This document shows positions 1 through 10,988 of a stretch of DNA of 64,000 nt, one piece after another. The DNA is taken from positions 18,160,310 through 18,224,309 of the forward strand of contig CM042546.1 of assembly GCA_023630585.1 (NCBI GenBank), read 5' to 3'. Both the position numbers and the translations under genes were made by a program. How positions within the stretch are numbered: the stretch's first letter is position 1; each line of letters starts with the position of its first letter. The notes under the pieces were generated by a model, which was not told the DNA's origin, ran no database searches, and saw only the letters and a list, made by a program, of their open reading frames with translations. This stretch comes from Cranoglanis bouderius. Lineage: Eukaryota; Chordata; Actinopteri; Siluriformes; Cranoglanididae.

Positions 1-210
1 TCCAATTTAGGATACAAACCAGTGCGAAAAAGAATTTAGATCCGGCAGACAATTAAGGTGATGTTGGTGTTAAAAGGCAGGAAGCTGTGTATGATGGCTT
101 CTCTATCTCTGAGTTTGTCTTATTCCAAAGATGACGCTATTTGTATTGAAACGATGACACTGAGCCACTACTTAAAAATAGCTGGATACTTCGTTAACTT
201 CGCTAACGTG
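1..210. other. No recognised feature
   Basis: AT-rich sequence without a coding or repeat signal that I can name. Confidence 0.5.
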
Positions 211-1175
211 AACACACAGTGGATATGAAGTCTACACACTCCTGTTAAAGGAGGTTTTTGTGATGTAAAAAAATGAACCCAAGGTAAAGCATATCAGAAC
301 TTTTTCCACCTCAATGTGAAGTTACAACGTATAAAAAAGTGAAAAAAACTTTTTAGGGAAAAAAATAAAAATAAAAAACTTACAATAACCTGGTTGTATA
401 AGTGTGAACACCCCCAAACTAATACTTTGCTGAAGCATCTTTTGATGTTATCACACCACTCAGTCTTTTTGGGGAAGAGTCTATCAGTGTGGCACATCCT
501 GATGTATGCCAGTATTTCCCCACTCTTGCAAAAACATTCCAGATCCATCAGATTGTGGGGGCATCTCCTGTGCTCAGCCTGCTTCAGGTTACCTCACAGA
601 GTTTTAGTTGGACTCAGGTCTGGACTCTGGCTCGGACATTCAAAAACAATGATCTTCTTTTGGTGAAGCCGTTCCATTGTTGATTTGGATGTGTGCTTTG
701 GGTCATTGTCGTGATGAAATGTGAAATTCCTTTCCATCTTCAGCTTATAAGCAGACACCTGAAGGTTTTGCACTAAAATCGACTGGTATATGTAGCTGTT
801 CATGATTTCCTCCATCTTGATAAAAGCCCCAGTTCTGGCTGAAGAAAAGCAGCCCTAAAGCATGATGCTGCCACCACCAGACTTCACTGTGATGTGAAGA
901 ATATGAGATATGGTGGTCACTTGCAGAAAGTAATCTGTACTTGTCAGATGTTCCTGTAGCTCTTTTAATGTTGCTGTAGGTCTCTTGGCAGCCACCCTGT
1001 CTTGTCCATTTATAAATTTTGGAGGGATATTCTGTTCTGGGTGATGTCACTGTGGTGCTCCATTTTCTCCACTTGTTGATGAAGGCCTTCATGTGTCCCA
1101 TGGTACATTTAATGTTTTGGAAGTTCTCTTCCCTTCTGATTGATATCTTTCGACAGTGAGACCCTGTACAGGCTT
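211..1175 (-). mobile_element. Tc1/mariner transposon relic, transposase on minus strand
   Basis: Two overlapping minus-strand reading frames hold broken transposase. Positions 594-815 encode a stretch with HHDNDPKHTSKSTMERLH and PSQSPDLSP, the second catalytic-Asp region and downstream block of Tc1 transposases. Positions 745-1101 carry, in shifted frames, the GGG-IML-GCFS region that precedes it and a TTVTSPRTEYPSK segment like the Tc1 helix-turn-helix linker. The left end (from about 211, ACAGTGGATATGAAGTCTACAC) resembles the terminal repeat of a common fish Tc1 family; I could not find a matching right terminus, so the element looks truncated. Several frameshifts mean it is dead. Confidence 0.8.
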
Positions 1176-2439
1176 TGAAAGCTATTTGTGGACATAGCAG
1201 TCAGATGACACCAAGAAGATTCCCCTTCTATTGTGTAGTGCTGAGACATACCTTTATATTGATTTGATCTACAAATTCAACAAATGTTCTTTGCCTGCAT
1301 TTATCAGTTATTGTAACTCTGTAGAACAGGTTCTTGCCATGAAATTCACCTCCCAAAGTTTTATTGTCTTTATGCAGTAGCTAAGGCTGGGGGTAGCATA
1401 ATGTTTTAGGCTTTATAAATAGACTCAGTTTGACTGTAATAATTGTGAAAGTATGGGCGTGTTAAAGATAACAATAAGATTTGGGATGTGAAATAATAAA
1501 ATATTTCTTGGTGGGTAGAAACACCAGAGAAGCACAGATATGAGTGTTGGCTGAACACTGAGCACAGAGTAGCAGAGCTGCCTCACTCCTACTACAGCAG
1601 CCACTGTCTCTGCTTAGTTATGTAACACATGTAAATATAGAAGGAAAAACACTGCCCTTATCCTCCTGCACGTTCACACAAACAAACACAGATTTAGCAA
1701 AAAAAAAACAACAACAACAAAACATTCTCTTCTTACCAACTTGCACGCCATGAGAAATAATAATAATAATAATAATAATTATTATTATATAATAATTAAA
1801 GAAAAGTCTGTGTTATCCTGTGTTAGATGGTTACTTTTTCCTATTTATATTCCCAGCATGGAAAATCCGAAAATATATACCCTAATTTTAAAAAAAAAAA
1901 GGTTAATTAAAGTAAGGAATAAAACACGATGGGTGTGCTGTTATAGGAAAATAATCAAAGACAGGTCTATTTTTGTCATTAATATCCTAAAATGGTACAT
2001 CCTAAAAAATCACTTTTAAAAATAATATACTGAGAAGTAAATTTTGCTAAAGTGTACTTAAATTCATTTCTATTATGGGTGTAAGGAAAAAACTTTAAAT
2101 GAGTGAGAGGGAAAGAGAAAGTCTTAAGGTTTAATTAAAAAGTTTGGAAATACTTTGCAATCAGCAAAAGCTCAACAGGACGTCCCGACAACAGCACTGC
2201 ATACAGCAGCACACAACCTTACTACACACCTATGACATGGGGACACGGGGGTCCTCAATTCCACACTTGCTATTCCACACTTCAAGTCCATTGAACGCAA
2301 TAACCGAAGCAATCGGTTGCTTTATTCAAAAGATGTTCCCCTACAGCGTTACAGAAATAAAGACAGAGAAAATGTTTTGAAATTGTTGTTAGAGGATGAA
2401 AACTAGGATACATCAGTTAAATTGAACTGAACTGAATCT
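1176..2439. other. AT-rich intergenic stretch
   Basis: No gene recognised. It contains an (AAT)n/(ATT)n microsatellite and short A-tracts. The open frames at 1741-2019 and 2144-2380 lack family similarity or splice context and are probably chance. Confidence 0.5.
1757..1792. repeat. (AAT)n/(ATT)n microsatellite
   Basis: About eight AAT units run into ATT units, making a small imperfect palindrome in AT-rich DNA. Confidence 0.85.
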
Positions 2440-2630
2440 TATTGGTCAGTACAGTGCTGCAGTGGATATTACTGCCATCTCAGAGCACCAGGATCCTGGG
2501 TTCAGTCCTGAGCTCGTGTTACTGTCTGTGCAGAGTTTCAGTTCAAGGTATGAATGAGTGGATCCCCCATGACCCTGACCAGGATAAAGCAGTTACTGAA
2601 AGTGAGAGCATTTTAAAATCTGCTTAAAAG
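2440..2630 (+). repeat. Degenerate SINE-like repeat
   Basis: The segment has the layout of a degraded tRNA-headed SINE: GCAGTGGATATTACTGCC, then CAGGATCCTGGGTTCAGTCC, which resembles a pol III B box, then a TGAGCTCGTGTTACTGTCTG body. A related sequence occurs at 52450-52770, with ATCCTGAGATTGAGTTACTG at the matching place. The family name is not known to me. Confidence 0.4.
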
Positions 2631-3584
2631 TGAAAAGGGAGAAAATTGCATGTAAAGATTCCAGCCCGATTCCACTGAACAAAACTAACACATTGATTAT
2701 CTTAAAGCAACTGCTATTTATTGATTTAATTTGCATTTAATTGAACATGTAATAAATGAAATATAGAAATTAGGAACAAGACCATGAAACCAATGTTGAT
2801 TTTTATAGCAGCCTTTATTTTTTACAATAGTTGACTGACAGACTTTTCAGAAGTCATGACCATCCATTTTCTGTTTAATAATAATATCTCTTATTTTATA
2901 TAAAAAATGCAAAAATGTATAGATTATTACAAATCATTTCATTCAAACCAGTCTCGTCTGTTCTCTGTAATCGCTGCTTAATTCGGTCAGCTGTTCTATT
3001 GGCTAAATTTCATTTAAACATTTTAAACTTCTCCACTTTCACTTGTACAAGATGTGTAAGCACTCTTCTTTGATTTGACAGTTTGATGCCATAGGTTCCT
3101 CACACTGATAATTTCGTATCTGATTTAGCTTGTATCTGATTACAGACTACGTCCATCCAACAAATCAAAGTATGACATTTACTGTGTGAGAAAAGCACAC
3201 TTAGCGAGCAAGGTTTTAGACTTTTTTAGGCAGTTGGAGGGCATTTACTTCTGCATTTGTCAGATATGAAGCTCGCAAGACTAAGAAAGGCCACGTTCAG
3301 TCCTGTCATTATATGGGAGCATGCTGAATATGTGTTTACAAGATTAATTTATTCATCTTCTGTAAATGCTTTGACATGGTTAGGTTTGATGTGTTTTAAA
3401 GTACTAAGTTTTTGGGAAATTAAACCAGGAAGTTCATGCTGGAGCGGCAGCAGGAGCAGGCAGGATGGGTCAAGGTTTCTACAGTTGTGTAGAGGATTAG
3501 TCAATAATGCCTGTTCTCCTGTGCACCCCTACTCCCCAATTTACCATGAAGACTTGTTTTCAACAATCAGTTGAAATTCAGAAA
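2631..3584. other. No recognised feature
   Basis: AT-rich sequence. The frame at 3257-3574 immediately precedes the gypsy fragment and could be decayed element sequence, but no motif supports that. Confidence 0.4.
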
Positions 3585-4765
3585 TTCACTCATGACAAGC
3601 TGTTGGTTTCAATGTTTGTACCTTGTTCCACCTTGCAAGGTAAATTTTCTGGTCCTCATGAAATTTGTAAGTAGTCGAGTGAAATTTGTAGCATCTACCC
3701 CTTACCATAAACAGCAGCATGTATCACATAAACATGCTGAAGCCCTATGAAGCCCGTGAGCAACAGTTGAGCCACAACGCAGACTTGCCTGATCCTGCCA
3801 CTAAACCTGCTTGGCTTATGCTGTCTCTGAAACAGAAATTGTGGCTGACGCAGATGATGGGTTTAGTACCCTCTTCGGTTTCCACATTGTCGGCATGTCG
3901 GCAGAACTCTCAGTTATTACCTCAGATTCTTCCATGTTCTTCAACAACTCTCCGATTACTCATGTGGTGACTTAAAGGCCCCATTCAGAGAATATGCCAC
4001 CTTATTTACTGTACATTTACATTTATTGTGTGTGGCTGACGCCCTTATCCAGAGAGATTTACATTCATCTCATTTATAAACAAACACATACAACTGTATT
4101 AAACTTGAATGATTACAGAGTAAATCAAGTAAAATGTGTTATTATGCAGAAAGAGGTGCAGTATCTGGTTGAGCATGGGTTAGATTTCCCATGGAGTTCC
4201 CCATGTCTCTTTTTCCCCCAAAAGTGTTGAGACCTACCATTTTGCATGGATTACAGGAAGGGGAATGTGATTCTGTTCCTGACTCGTACCTGTTGCCTAG
4301 GATCGAGGACTGTAATGATGTAAAGTATAGTCAGTGCCTTTAACAGGGCATTCACCTGATACATCTGCCTTTGCTTCTTCTAGTCTTTTATGTAGTATTC
4401 TGTTATGGCATTTGATAGGCAGAATGCTCCCCCTACATTTCAGTAGTTAATGAGCTGTGTGCTCCAGCCTGTGCCTAATTTTGCTGCATATCTGGATGAT
4501 ATGGTGGTATATACAGCACATTACTTGGCCTGGAATTCATTCAGGTCCTACAGAAAGCAACTGACCATTTGTACCAAGACTATTTAACCCAGCATCTTTC
4601 TAAGTGTTAGCTTGGTAAATCCTCTATTCTGTTATTAGTGAGGGAGGTAGGTCAGGGAAAGTCCTGGATACCTTGTTCCATGCACCAGAGGTGAGTTGTG
4701 CCAAATCTTCAGAATGATTGGGTATTACTGGGCCTTTTGTAATAATAATTTCCCAGTGGTGGACT
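3585..4765 (+). mobile_element. Ty3/gypsy retroelement fragment with integrase before reverse transcriptase (Gmr1-like)
   Basis: Decayed pol sequence in several plus-strand frames. At about 3610-3760 the translation resembles the C-terminus of a gypsy integrase: a KFSGP-like block, a TPYHKQQ block and YHINMLKPYEARE. Downstream, not upstream, come reverse transcriptase blocks: QKEVQYLVEHGLDFPWSSPC at about 4146-4215, PDSYLLPRIEDC at about 4279-4315, and YLDDMVVYTA at about 4490-4520, the YxDD catalytic box. Most gypsy elements have RT before IN; the reverse order seen here is known from the Gmr1 group of fish and other animals. Stops and frameshifts throughout show it is inactive. LTRs were not located. 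Confidence 0.7.
4011..4116 (-). repeat. L2/SINE 3'-tail fragment inserted in the gypsy relic
   Basis: GTACATTTACATTTATTGTG followed by GACGCCCTTATCCAGAG is the reverse complement of the 3' tail shared by fish L2 LINEs and their SINEs. Compare 51121-51175 (same orientation) and the SINE tail at 59060-59098 (opposite orientation). It separates the integrase-side from the RT-side block of the gypsy relic. Confidence 0.6.
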
Positions 4766-4789
4766 AATGGCTAAAAGGAAGGTATTTGA

Positions 4790-5060
4790 CTATGTAAAAG
4801 TTTTGTTGTATAGTGCCCTTTACCTGTATAGAACTTTTAACAATATACAGCATCACAAAGTAGCTTTACAGAAGTCCAGATGTAGATTTAGATGGCTAAT
4901 GAGCAAACCAGACAGCAAAGACAGTGGTCTGAGACAGTGGCCTGAAAGAAACCTCCCTGAGACAACATGAATCAAAAGAAACCCAATCCTCTTCTGGGTG
5001 GCACTGGATATTATAAATCATTACAGTAAATCATTCAGCCAGAACCCTGATTGGAGGCCA
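4790..5060 (+). repeat. Dispersed repeat (GTATAG..CTTTTAACAAT family), copy 1
   Basis: The segment contains TAGAACTTTTAACAATATAC, AGCTTTACAGAAGTCCAGA and a GAAACCTCCCTGAGACAACA block. A second partial copy lies at 62502-62630 (GTATAGCACTTTTAACAATG, AGCAGCTTTACAGAAATATA). It is a widespread non-coding fish repeat of uncertain class, so the open frame at 4767-4970 is not a gene. Confidence 0.6.
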
Positions 5061-5811
5061 GTAGTACTGTAATGAGGATAAACACTGATTGAAATATTTT
5101 ATTCCTATGCAGGTATTTGAGTGTCATCATTATACCTTCTTCCTCCTAATTTTTCTTTTAAATGGGTCGATATTATCTTGCGTGAAGAGGAACGTTGACA
5201 CTAATCATTCAGTCACTTGAATGAGTTCTGTGGGGTCAGAGGGCAGAAGTCATTAAATCTGGGAGGTTTTCAGTAAAGCTGGGTAAAGCTGACCTGGTTT
5301 TATGTTTGCTGCAGTAGCGGGGTGAAATGCATTCATCATGACTGGGGTAGTGTGAGTATAATTTTCTATATTTATGCCAAATGTCAGTATTAAATCAAGG
5401 ATGTGTCCGCTGTAATGAGTGAAACCCATTATATCCTGATTGAGATACAAATTGGTTCCCTAACTCCATATCCAATCCAAAACCAGGAGAAAAGTGATAA
5501 TGAAAATGACACTTACCCTCATGGCAGTGGTGACAACAATTACGAGTTATGAGGAGTACGAGTTATGAGCAGTACTTGATCTGTCAACTGTGTCAAGAAC
5601 ATAGGGCACGCTCAGGTGAAGCTCAGTTTCAGTGCTTTTTTTTTAGTTTTCATGTATAAGGACGTCATCAGTGATGATCTGAAGCCTCATTTAGGGATTG
5701 ATGTGAGAGGTCAATTTTGGTGGGTTGTTTCGAGTATTCATTACCCTGACCATGTACAAGCATATTCAGTCTCAAAAAACCCATTCACTGACCATTTAAA
5801 GTGCGTTCAAA
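5061..5811. other. No recognised feature
   Basis: No coding, splice or repeat family signal recognised, apart from a short direct repeat of GAGTTATGAG at about 5545-5575. Confidence 0.4.
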
Positions 5812-6115
5812 GGGGGTTGGCTTAGTGGTTAGCACGCTTGCCTTGCACCTCCAGAGTTGGGGGTTTGAATCCTACCGTGAGCAGAGTATACATGTTCTCC
5901 CCATGCTTCAGGGGTTTTCTCCAGGTACTCCAGTTTCCTCCCCCAGTCCAGAGACATACGCTGTAGGCTGATTGGCATCTCTAAATTGTCCGTGGTGTGT
6001 GTGTGAGATTGTGCCCTGCAATGGTTCGTGTCCTCTGCCCTGTGCTCCTGGGATAGGCTCCAAACTCCCTGCGACCCTGTGTAGGATGAACAGTACAGAG
6101 AATGGATGGATTATA
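5812..6115 (+). repeat. tRNA-headed SINE
   Basis: The head has a pol III A box-like GGCTTAGTGGTTAGCACGC and a B box-like GGGTTTGAATCC. The body runs ATGTTCTCCCCATGCTTCAG, TTTCCTCCCCCAGTCCAGAG, CTGATTGGCATCTCTAAATT, then GATTGTGCCCTGCAATGG, and it ends in GAGAATGGATGGA. The same body recurs at 32518-32697, and its terminal GAAAATGGATGGATGG recurs at about 54608. It is a retroposed repeat, not a tRNA gene. Confidence 0.85.
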
Positions 6116-8377
6116 TCAGTGACCTATAAAAGCAATACATCTCAATATACAGAAAGATATCTCTGCCCACATATATTATTTGAAGTTGATAAAAACAAAT
6201 TCATTTTTAAAACACAGTTGACTCATTTCATGAAGCTTCGTCTTACCATCATTAACAAGTACACAGGCAACAGACAACCAAAATACATTTATATAACTAA
6301 CCCACATTCAGTAATTACATTTTCCTAAACAAACTCAACACATGCTATTCATACCAATGTTAGCAACGAGCTTAGATTCAGCACAACATCAAAAGAGACA
6401 CAGCATCCTCTTCTCTTTTATACTCCACTCCCAGGAAGTGCCCTGTACATCACACACAGCATCCCAGCTCGGTTATAGCTCGTCCTAGGGAGAAGGAGGA
6501 CAGACACAAACAGACGAGAACACAAAGCACACGATACACACAAAAGAGTTCTGTGAAAAATGAATATTTTTTAGGTATCAATAAATTTGTCACATACTGT
6601 ATGTTTTTAATGAAAATCCCTTTATGTAAGGCAAAACAATTTTTGTTAGAGGAAATGTAAACTGTTATATTTAATAAATGTGTGTATTTACAGTAAACTA
6701 TCAGTAATTGGGTGGGCCTACCTAGAATTTAGATCTAGTTAAAAAGGTCGACTAGCTGAACGAACATACTATCAGTAGAAATTAATTCCGTACTAATAGC
6801 CACCTAATTAATTATCTATCAGATTTCGGACCCTCTTCAAAATTACTTGAAAATATGGATATCAGAAAGGCATTGCCACAGGGGAATCTAAGTAGACGAC
6901 AATTAAGCAGACAGTAAGTGCAGAAAGCAACATTATGATTCAAATCATCTGCATCACTCTTCTCGCGATTTGTGCCTGAAGAAAAACATGAAGGAGAAAG
7001 AGAAGAGAACATGGCAAGCTGAAACGGGGTGGGCTAATGAAAACAGTAATGCTAAATAATCAGTAAACCTCCCTCAGGCCATGGCAGGATAATATTAACA
7101 CTAATGCTATTAATGCTGAGACCTATTCCCCTGCTTACCCTCCAGCCCCTGCAAAGTCACCCAATGTGGTGGGTGAAGTGTGCCCATCTGCTCCTGGAGA
7201 CCACAGGTGAAAGGGAGAAAGGGCTGCAGTGCAGTCTTACACCAAGCTCACAGCAGCTGCTTGTAATGTTGATTGAGGGGCATTCTGTCTCCTAGCTTCC
7301 CCTGCAGTATGCCCGCCTATTAGAAGCGGATCCAAAATGGCGTCCAAACAACAAGGCCCAGATGGGGAGCTGTTGTGGTGGAAACGTGGTAGTAGCGCCT
7401 GCCTCGGCCATTTTATACAGCACTGGGTTCACTACCACAGCAGCTCTGCTGGTAATTAGGTAGCTTGATGCGGTACAGTATGCCATGTTAAGCTCTCCAG
7501 CCTTAGTCAAGTGAGTCACCGAACAACGTCACGCAGCAGAGGGAGGGATGGAAGCTAATGCGCATGCGTGTTGGTAGGTGCCAATCTGCACCAAGAAAAA
7601 AAATAGTGATCATGTATTTTGGTACACGTGTGTAAAAACAAGGTAGAATGAAGTATGTGACCAGGGTTGGGTGTGTTTTCAGTGTTATGTGATTGTGATT
7701 GTGTGCACAAGTGAAAGTGAGTGTGTAAAAGTGGAGACAAAAAAAACAGGAACATATTTCTGAATCTTTCTCCTTCACAGCTGCTTGTCCATTAAGGGGG
7801 GAGAGATCGGGAAAGAAGAGAAGGTGGTGAAGCGAGACATGTGGTGGTGGCGTTGGGGGGGTTGAGGGGGGTGTTAATTTATTCAAATGAGCAGGGGAGG
7901 ATAACAAGAGGAGGGAGCAAAAGAGAGAAAGTGTAAGAGCAGTGGGGATGGGCTGTTTAATTTTGTAGCTCTCCCAACATCCATCCAATCCTCTCTTTTT
8001 CATGTGATCTCTCACCATTGCAGAAAGGAAGAAGGAAGTGTAGGAGGAAAAGACCTTGCAGTAACAAGAAGGAAGCTAATATAAAGACAAGCGTAGATGG
8101 ATTAAGGAAATAGTGATGAATAGAAAGACTAACAGCAGCAAACATGGGTAAAAGTGCAGAAAGCATTATTTCTCACCGAACGCTTTACAGTTTTTCTTAA
8201 GATAAGGTTCCACACATCAACTTCAAATTTTGTAAATTCCCACAAATGTATTAATATTTAATGCATTTAGATCTAATATAATATAGATCTTTTTTGTAAC
8301 ATTTGTTACTGACTTCTAGTGGAAGTTTAAGCCATACATGGTCTCACTAATGTGTGGAGAGAGCGAGGGGGTATAGT
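6116..8377. other. Intergenic region downstream of the FXYD gene
   Basis: No firm gene. A strong minus-strand splice acceptor (pyrimidine-rich tract then TTCTTCAG, reading into position 6975) could begin a terminal exon of the FXYD gene. The block 7290-7900 is richer in G and CpG than its surroundings but has no recognised product. The long minus-strand frame 7503-8018 is low-complexity and unsupported. Confidence 0.4.
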
Positions 8378-8515
8378 GACTCACCACTACGCAGGCTAAA
8401 GGTTACTGAAATGAAAATTCTCTGCCATCCCAACACCTTTATGATGTTAATGAACTTATCATCGTTCCCACACTACATCTTCCAGTATTTGTAAATATTT
8501 TCATTCTAAACACAC
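8378..8515. repeat. Local direct duplication, copy 1
   Basis: The sequence from CACTACGCAGGCTAAAGGTT through CATCTTCCAGTATTTGTAAA is repeated in diverged form at 9158-9295 (CACTATGCAGGCTAAAGGTT and so on). The spacing is about 780 bp in the same orientation. Confidence 0.7.
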
Positions 8516-8529
8516 AGCTAGCCCAGTTT

Positions 8530-8790
8530 ATCAGCTGCACCTATAGACAGGTGACAAATTGAAGGGAAAAAACAAACAAACAGTGGAATCATTGGAGAAA
8601 CATAATGAGTGCAGATGCTTCCATATAACTGCATGATACAAATAATAATAATAATAATAACAATAATAATAATAATAATAATAATAATAATTCCAACTCT
8701 GTGACTCAATTTTGGATCAAGATGCCAAGAGGAAAAAAAATCGGAAAGATGGTTCACTGAAAGTGCATGTGTTCCTGCCATTACAACTCA
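8530..8790 (+). mobile_element. 5' part of a Tc1-like element (GGTGACAAATTAAAGG family)
   Basis: CAGGTGACAAATTGAAGGG matches the inverted repeat of the small element at 17066-17215. Downstream, GATGCCAAGAGGAAAA resembles the transposase start of that family as I recall it. An (AAT)n microsatellite at 8641-8690 lies inside. The rest of the element is missing here; other parts of what looks like the same family lie at 58731-59205 and 59560-59720. Confidence 0.5.
8641..8690. repeat. (AAT)n microsatellite
   Basis: About 16 AAT units with one AAC interruption. Confidence 0.9.
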
Positions 8791-8884
8791 GCCGTAAAAA
8801 GTGGTTATATGAGTTACCATAATCTTCCTGTCAGCTTGAACCAGTTGAACTCATCCACAAGGTATTTCTACAGAAAGAAATGCC

Positions 8885-9110
8885 ACTCATTTAATGGCTT
8901 TTATTTTATTTTATGTACTATTCTGTGTAAACCCCAGAGACTTGTGGGCCTGAAAATCCCAAGAGATCAGCAATTTCTGAAATACTCAAACCAGCCCATA
9001 TGGGGCCAACATCCATGTCACGGTCAGAGTCCCTGAGATCACATTTCCCCCCATTCTGATGTTTGATGTGAACATTAACTACAGTTTTTGACTTGTTTAA
9101 CAAGAATTCT
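8885..9110 (-). mobile_element. Tc1-like element fragment (N-terminal transposase)
   Basis: The minus-strand frame 9103-8918 includes KCDLRDSDRDMDVGPIWAGL followed by SISEIADLLGF, the helix-turn-helix start of a fish Tc1 family whose plus-strand relative is at 43541-43700 (KSDLCDFNRGVDVGARWAGV). No catalytic domain is present. Related derivatives lie at 25443-25745, 32850-33189 and 41480-41968. Confidence 0.75.
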
Positions 9111-9157
9111 ACTAAGAATCCAACAATATTTAAAGTTTTACAGATGTCCCATTATTC

Positions 9158-9295
9158 ACCATCCACTATGCAGGCTAAAGGTTAAGAAATTGACATTTCC
9201 GTGCCATCCCAACTGTTCTGTGCTATCTTCATTCCCACAATACATTTTCCAGTAAGCTGTATTTACTTGTAAGAATTCACATCCTAAATACGGGA
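9158..9295. repeat. Local direct duplication, copy 2
   Basis: Diverged copy of 8378-8515: CTATGCAGGCTAAAGGTTA, then GTGCCATCCCAAC, then TTCATTCCCACAATACAT, in the same order as the first copy. The Tc1 pieces at 8530-9110 sit between the two. Confidence 0.7.
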
Positions 9296-10222
9296 CAAAT
9301 AAAGTACAAAAACAATCAAAATAATTTTTTCTGAATGTGATCTAATCATGAAGTTTCATTTCACTTTTCTCTAAGCACTTTAAAGCCTCCTGCTTTTTTA
9401 GCTTTGCTTTTCCCCCCAGTTGCATACATTCACTTTATAATCCTCACTGTTGGTAATGACATCCCTAAACACAATGATATATTTTTATATCAATATTTTC
9501 TCTTTTAGCTTTTAGCAGTAGTTCTGATCCTACTGACATTTAACTGCTCACAGCAATTTGACTCAAAACCTTTTTGACTCTCTTTGATCTTTTTATGCCG
9601 TAAAAAAGACGTAACAAATGAAATATATTGACATGAGGTTTTAAGTCTTTAGACACCTTAATGACACACATTCAGATAAAACAACTAAATTAAGTCAATA
9701 GAGAGTTTGCTATTAAAGATGTCTGCTGATTAAAATAAACTGATCTCTTTCTTATTTAGGCATGTTGTAGTTTGTTTTCATGTAGAAACAGAGTTCTGAA
9801 ACTGGGGTCAATGAATCAAAGCCAGGCTGTTTGTGATATATATTGTGTATACAGTATGTTACATATTATTGAGTTATAGTTAGTACCTGGTTTGACTGGT
9901 CACTTGAGTTAATCTGAACTTAAAAAACAAGTAAGCAAGTAAAGTAAACAGTTTCTAAAACTGTGAATGAAAGATTCAGGAATATAAACAATTTCAACAG
10001 TTTCCTGAGCAAATTTTTCCAGTATAATTCTCAATAACACAAAACAACATCAATAACCAAAAAAGTCACCACCACTTGTTCTGGGGTCCTTCAGCAGTTT
10101 TTATTATTTTGTCTGAGTGTTAGAGAGCCTCTGAATGTGTAGAAGTGTAATGTTTTCCCTGATGATGTTCCTGGAAGGCAGATGAGCTGCTATATAAGTG
10201 TACTCCCTTTATTACTGTATCA

Positions 10223-10227
<5 letters not shown>

Positions 10228-10300
<73 letters not shown>
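10228..10300. repeat. (GA)n microsatellite
   Basis: Uninterrupted GA repeat of about 72 bp. It creates artificial Leu-Ser reading frames on the minus strand. Confidence 0.95.
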
Positions 10301-10302
<2 letters not shown>

Positions 10303-10790
10303 CCCTGATTTAAGCATTTTTTAAAAGTAATTTTATTTGTCAGTATTTTATTTTACACTAAGTTAAATTAAACTAGCATCACACATTTGCTACTGTTTAT
10401 TTCACTTGTTCTTCTTGTTTAAATAAACTGAAGTGAGAGGCAGTACTAATGCAGAGATTATACTTTGCTGCCACCTTGTGGTATATTCTATGGTTGCTAT
10501 TTAAACCTTTATACAATTAGTGCATTTTTCCATTGTGGTTCTCTCTGCTCCACGTTATGTTTGTATTTGAAATCATTATTATGTGCTTTGTTACAGTTTC
10601 AATACATTGTTTGTGTGCTTTCTTAACTCCATCTGAGTCTGGGAACAAACCATGGCTTCATTTATAAAACGTAGTCCAACACAAATATTATCATAAGGGT
10701 CAAGAAAGCCAGCTATTTTGGAAAAAAAAAGAGCTTTTTTTGAAACAGCTAGGGCAATGTCTAGATTGCTGCACCCACTGCTTTACGCTG

Positions 10791-10792
<2 letters not shown>

Positions 10793-10864
<72 letters not shown>
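10793..10864. repeat. (CA)n microsatellite
   Basis: Uninterrupted CA repeat of about 70 bp, just downstream of the last supported FXYD exon on the minus strand. Confidence 0.95.
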
Positions 10865-10867
<3 letters not shown>

Positions 10868-10988
10868 ATTAGTACACATTGTTTCTGTGCTACTGAAAAT
10901 TAAATTTTGCATTGTCCCAAATATTGTGTTATGGCATAGAAGCCATTAGATGTATTTTCACGTAAATTTATACAATAAGAACTCTTAC

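Larger units (their letters stand above)
9296..10988. other. Intergenic or 3' intronic region of the FXYD gene
   Basis: No coding segment recognised; it holds the (GA)n and (CA)n tracts listed separately. The remaining 3' exon(s) of the FXYD gene must lie here or further left. A minus-strand acceptor followed by TTTTAG at about 9950 would add one residue and a stop, but it is weak evidence. Confidence 0.4.

Noticed and set aside
5972..6328. 118-codon frame with cysteines
   Set aside because: The first half is SINE body sequence (CTGATTGGCATCTC, GATTGTGCCCTG), so it is not a small secreted protein.
7503..8018. 171-codon minus-strand frame
   Set aside because: Low-complexity Pro/Leu/Ser composition from purine-rich DNA, with no domain or splice context.
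10700..10949. His/Thr and Val/Cys repeat frames
   Set aside because: Translations of the (CA)n microsatellite.
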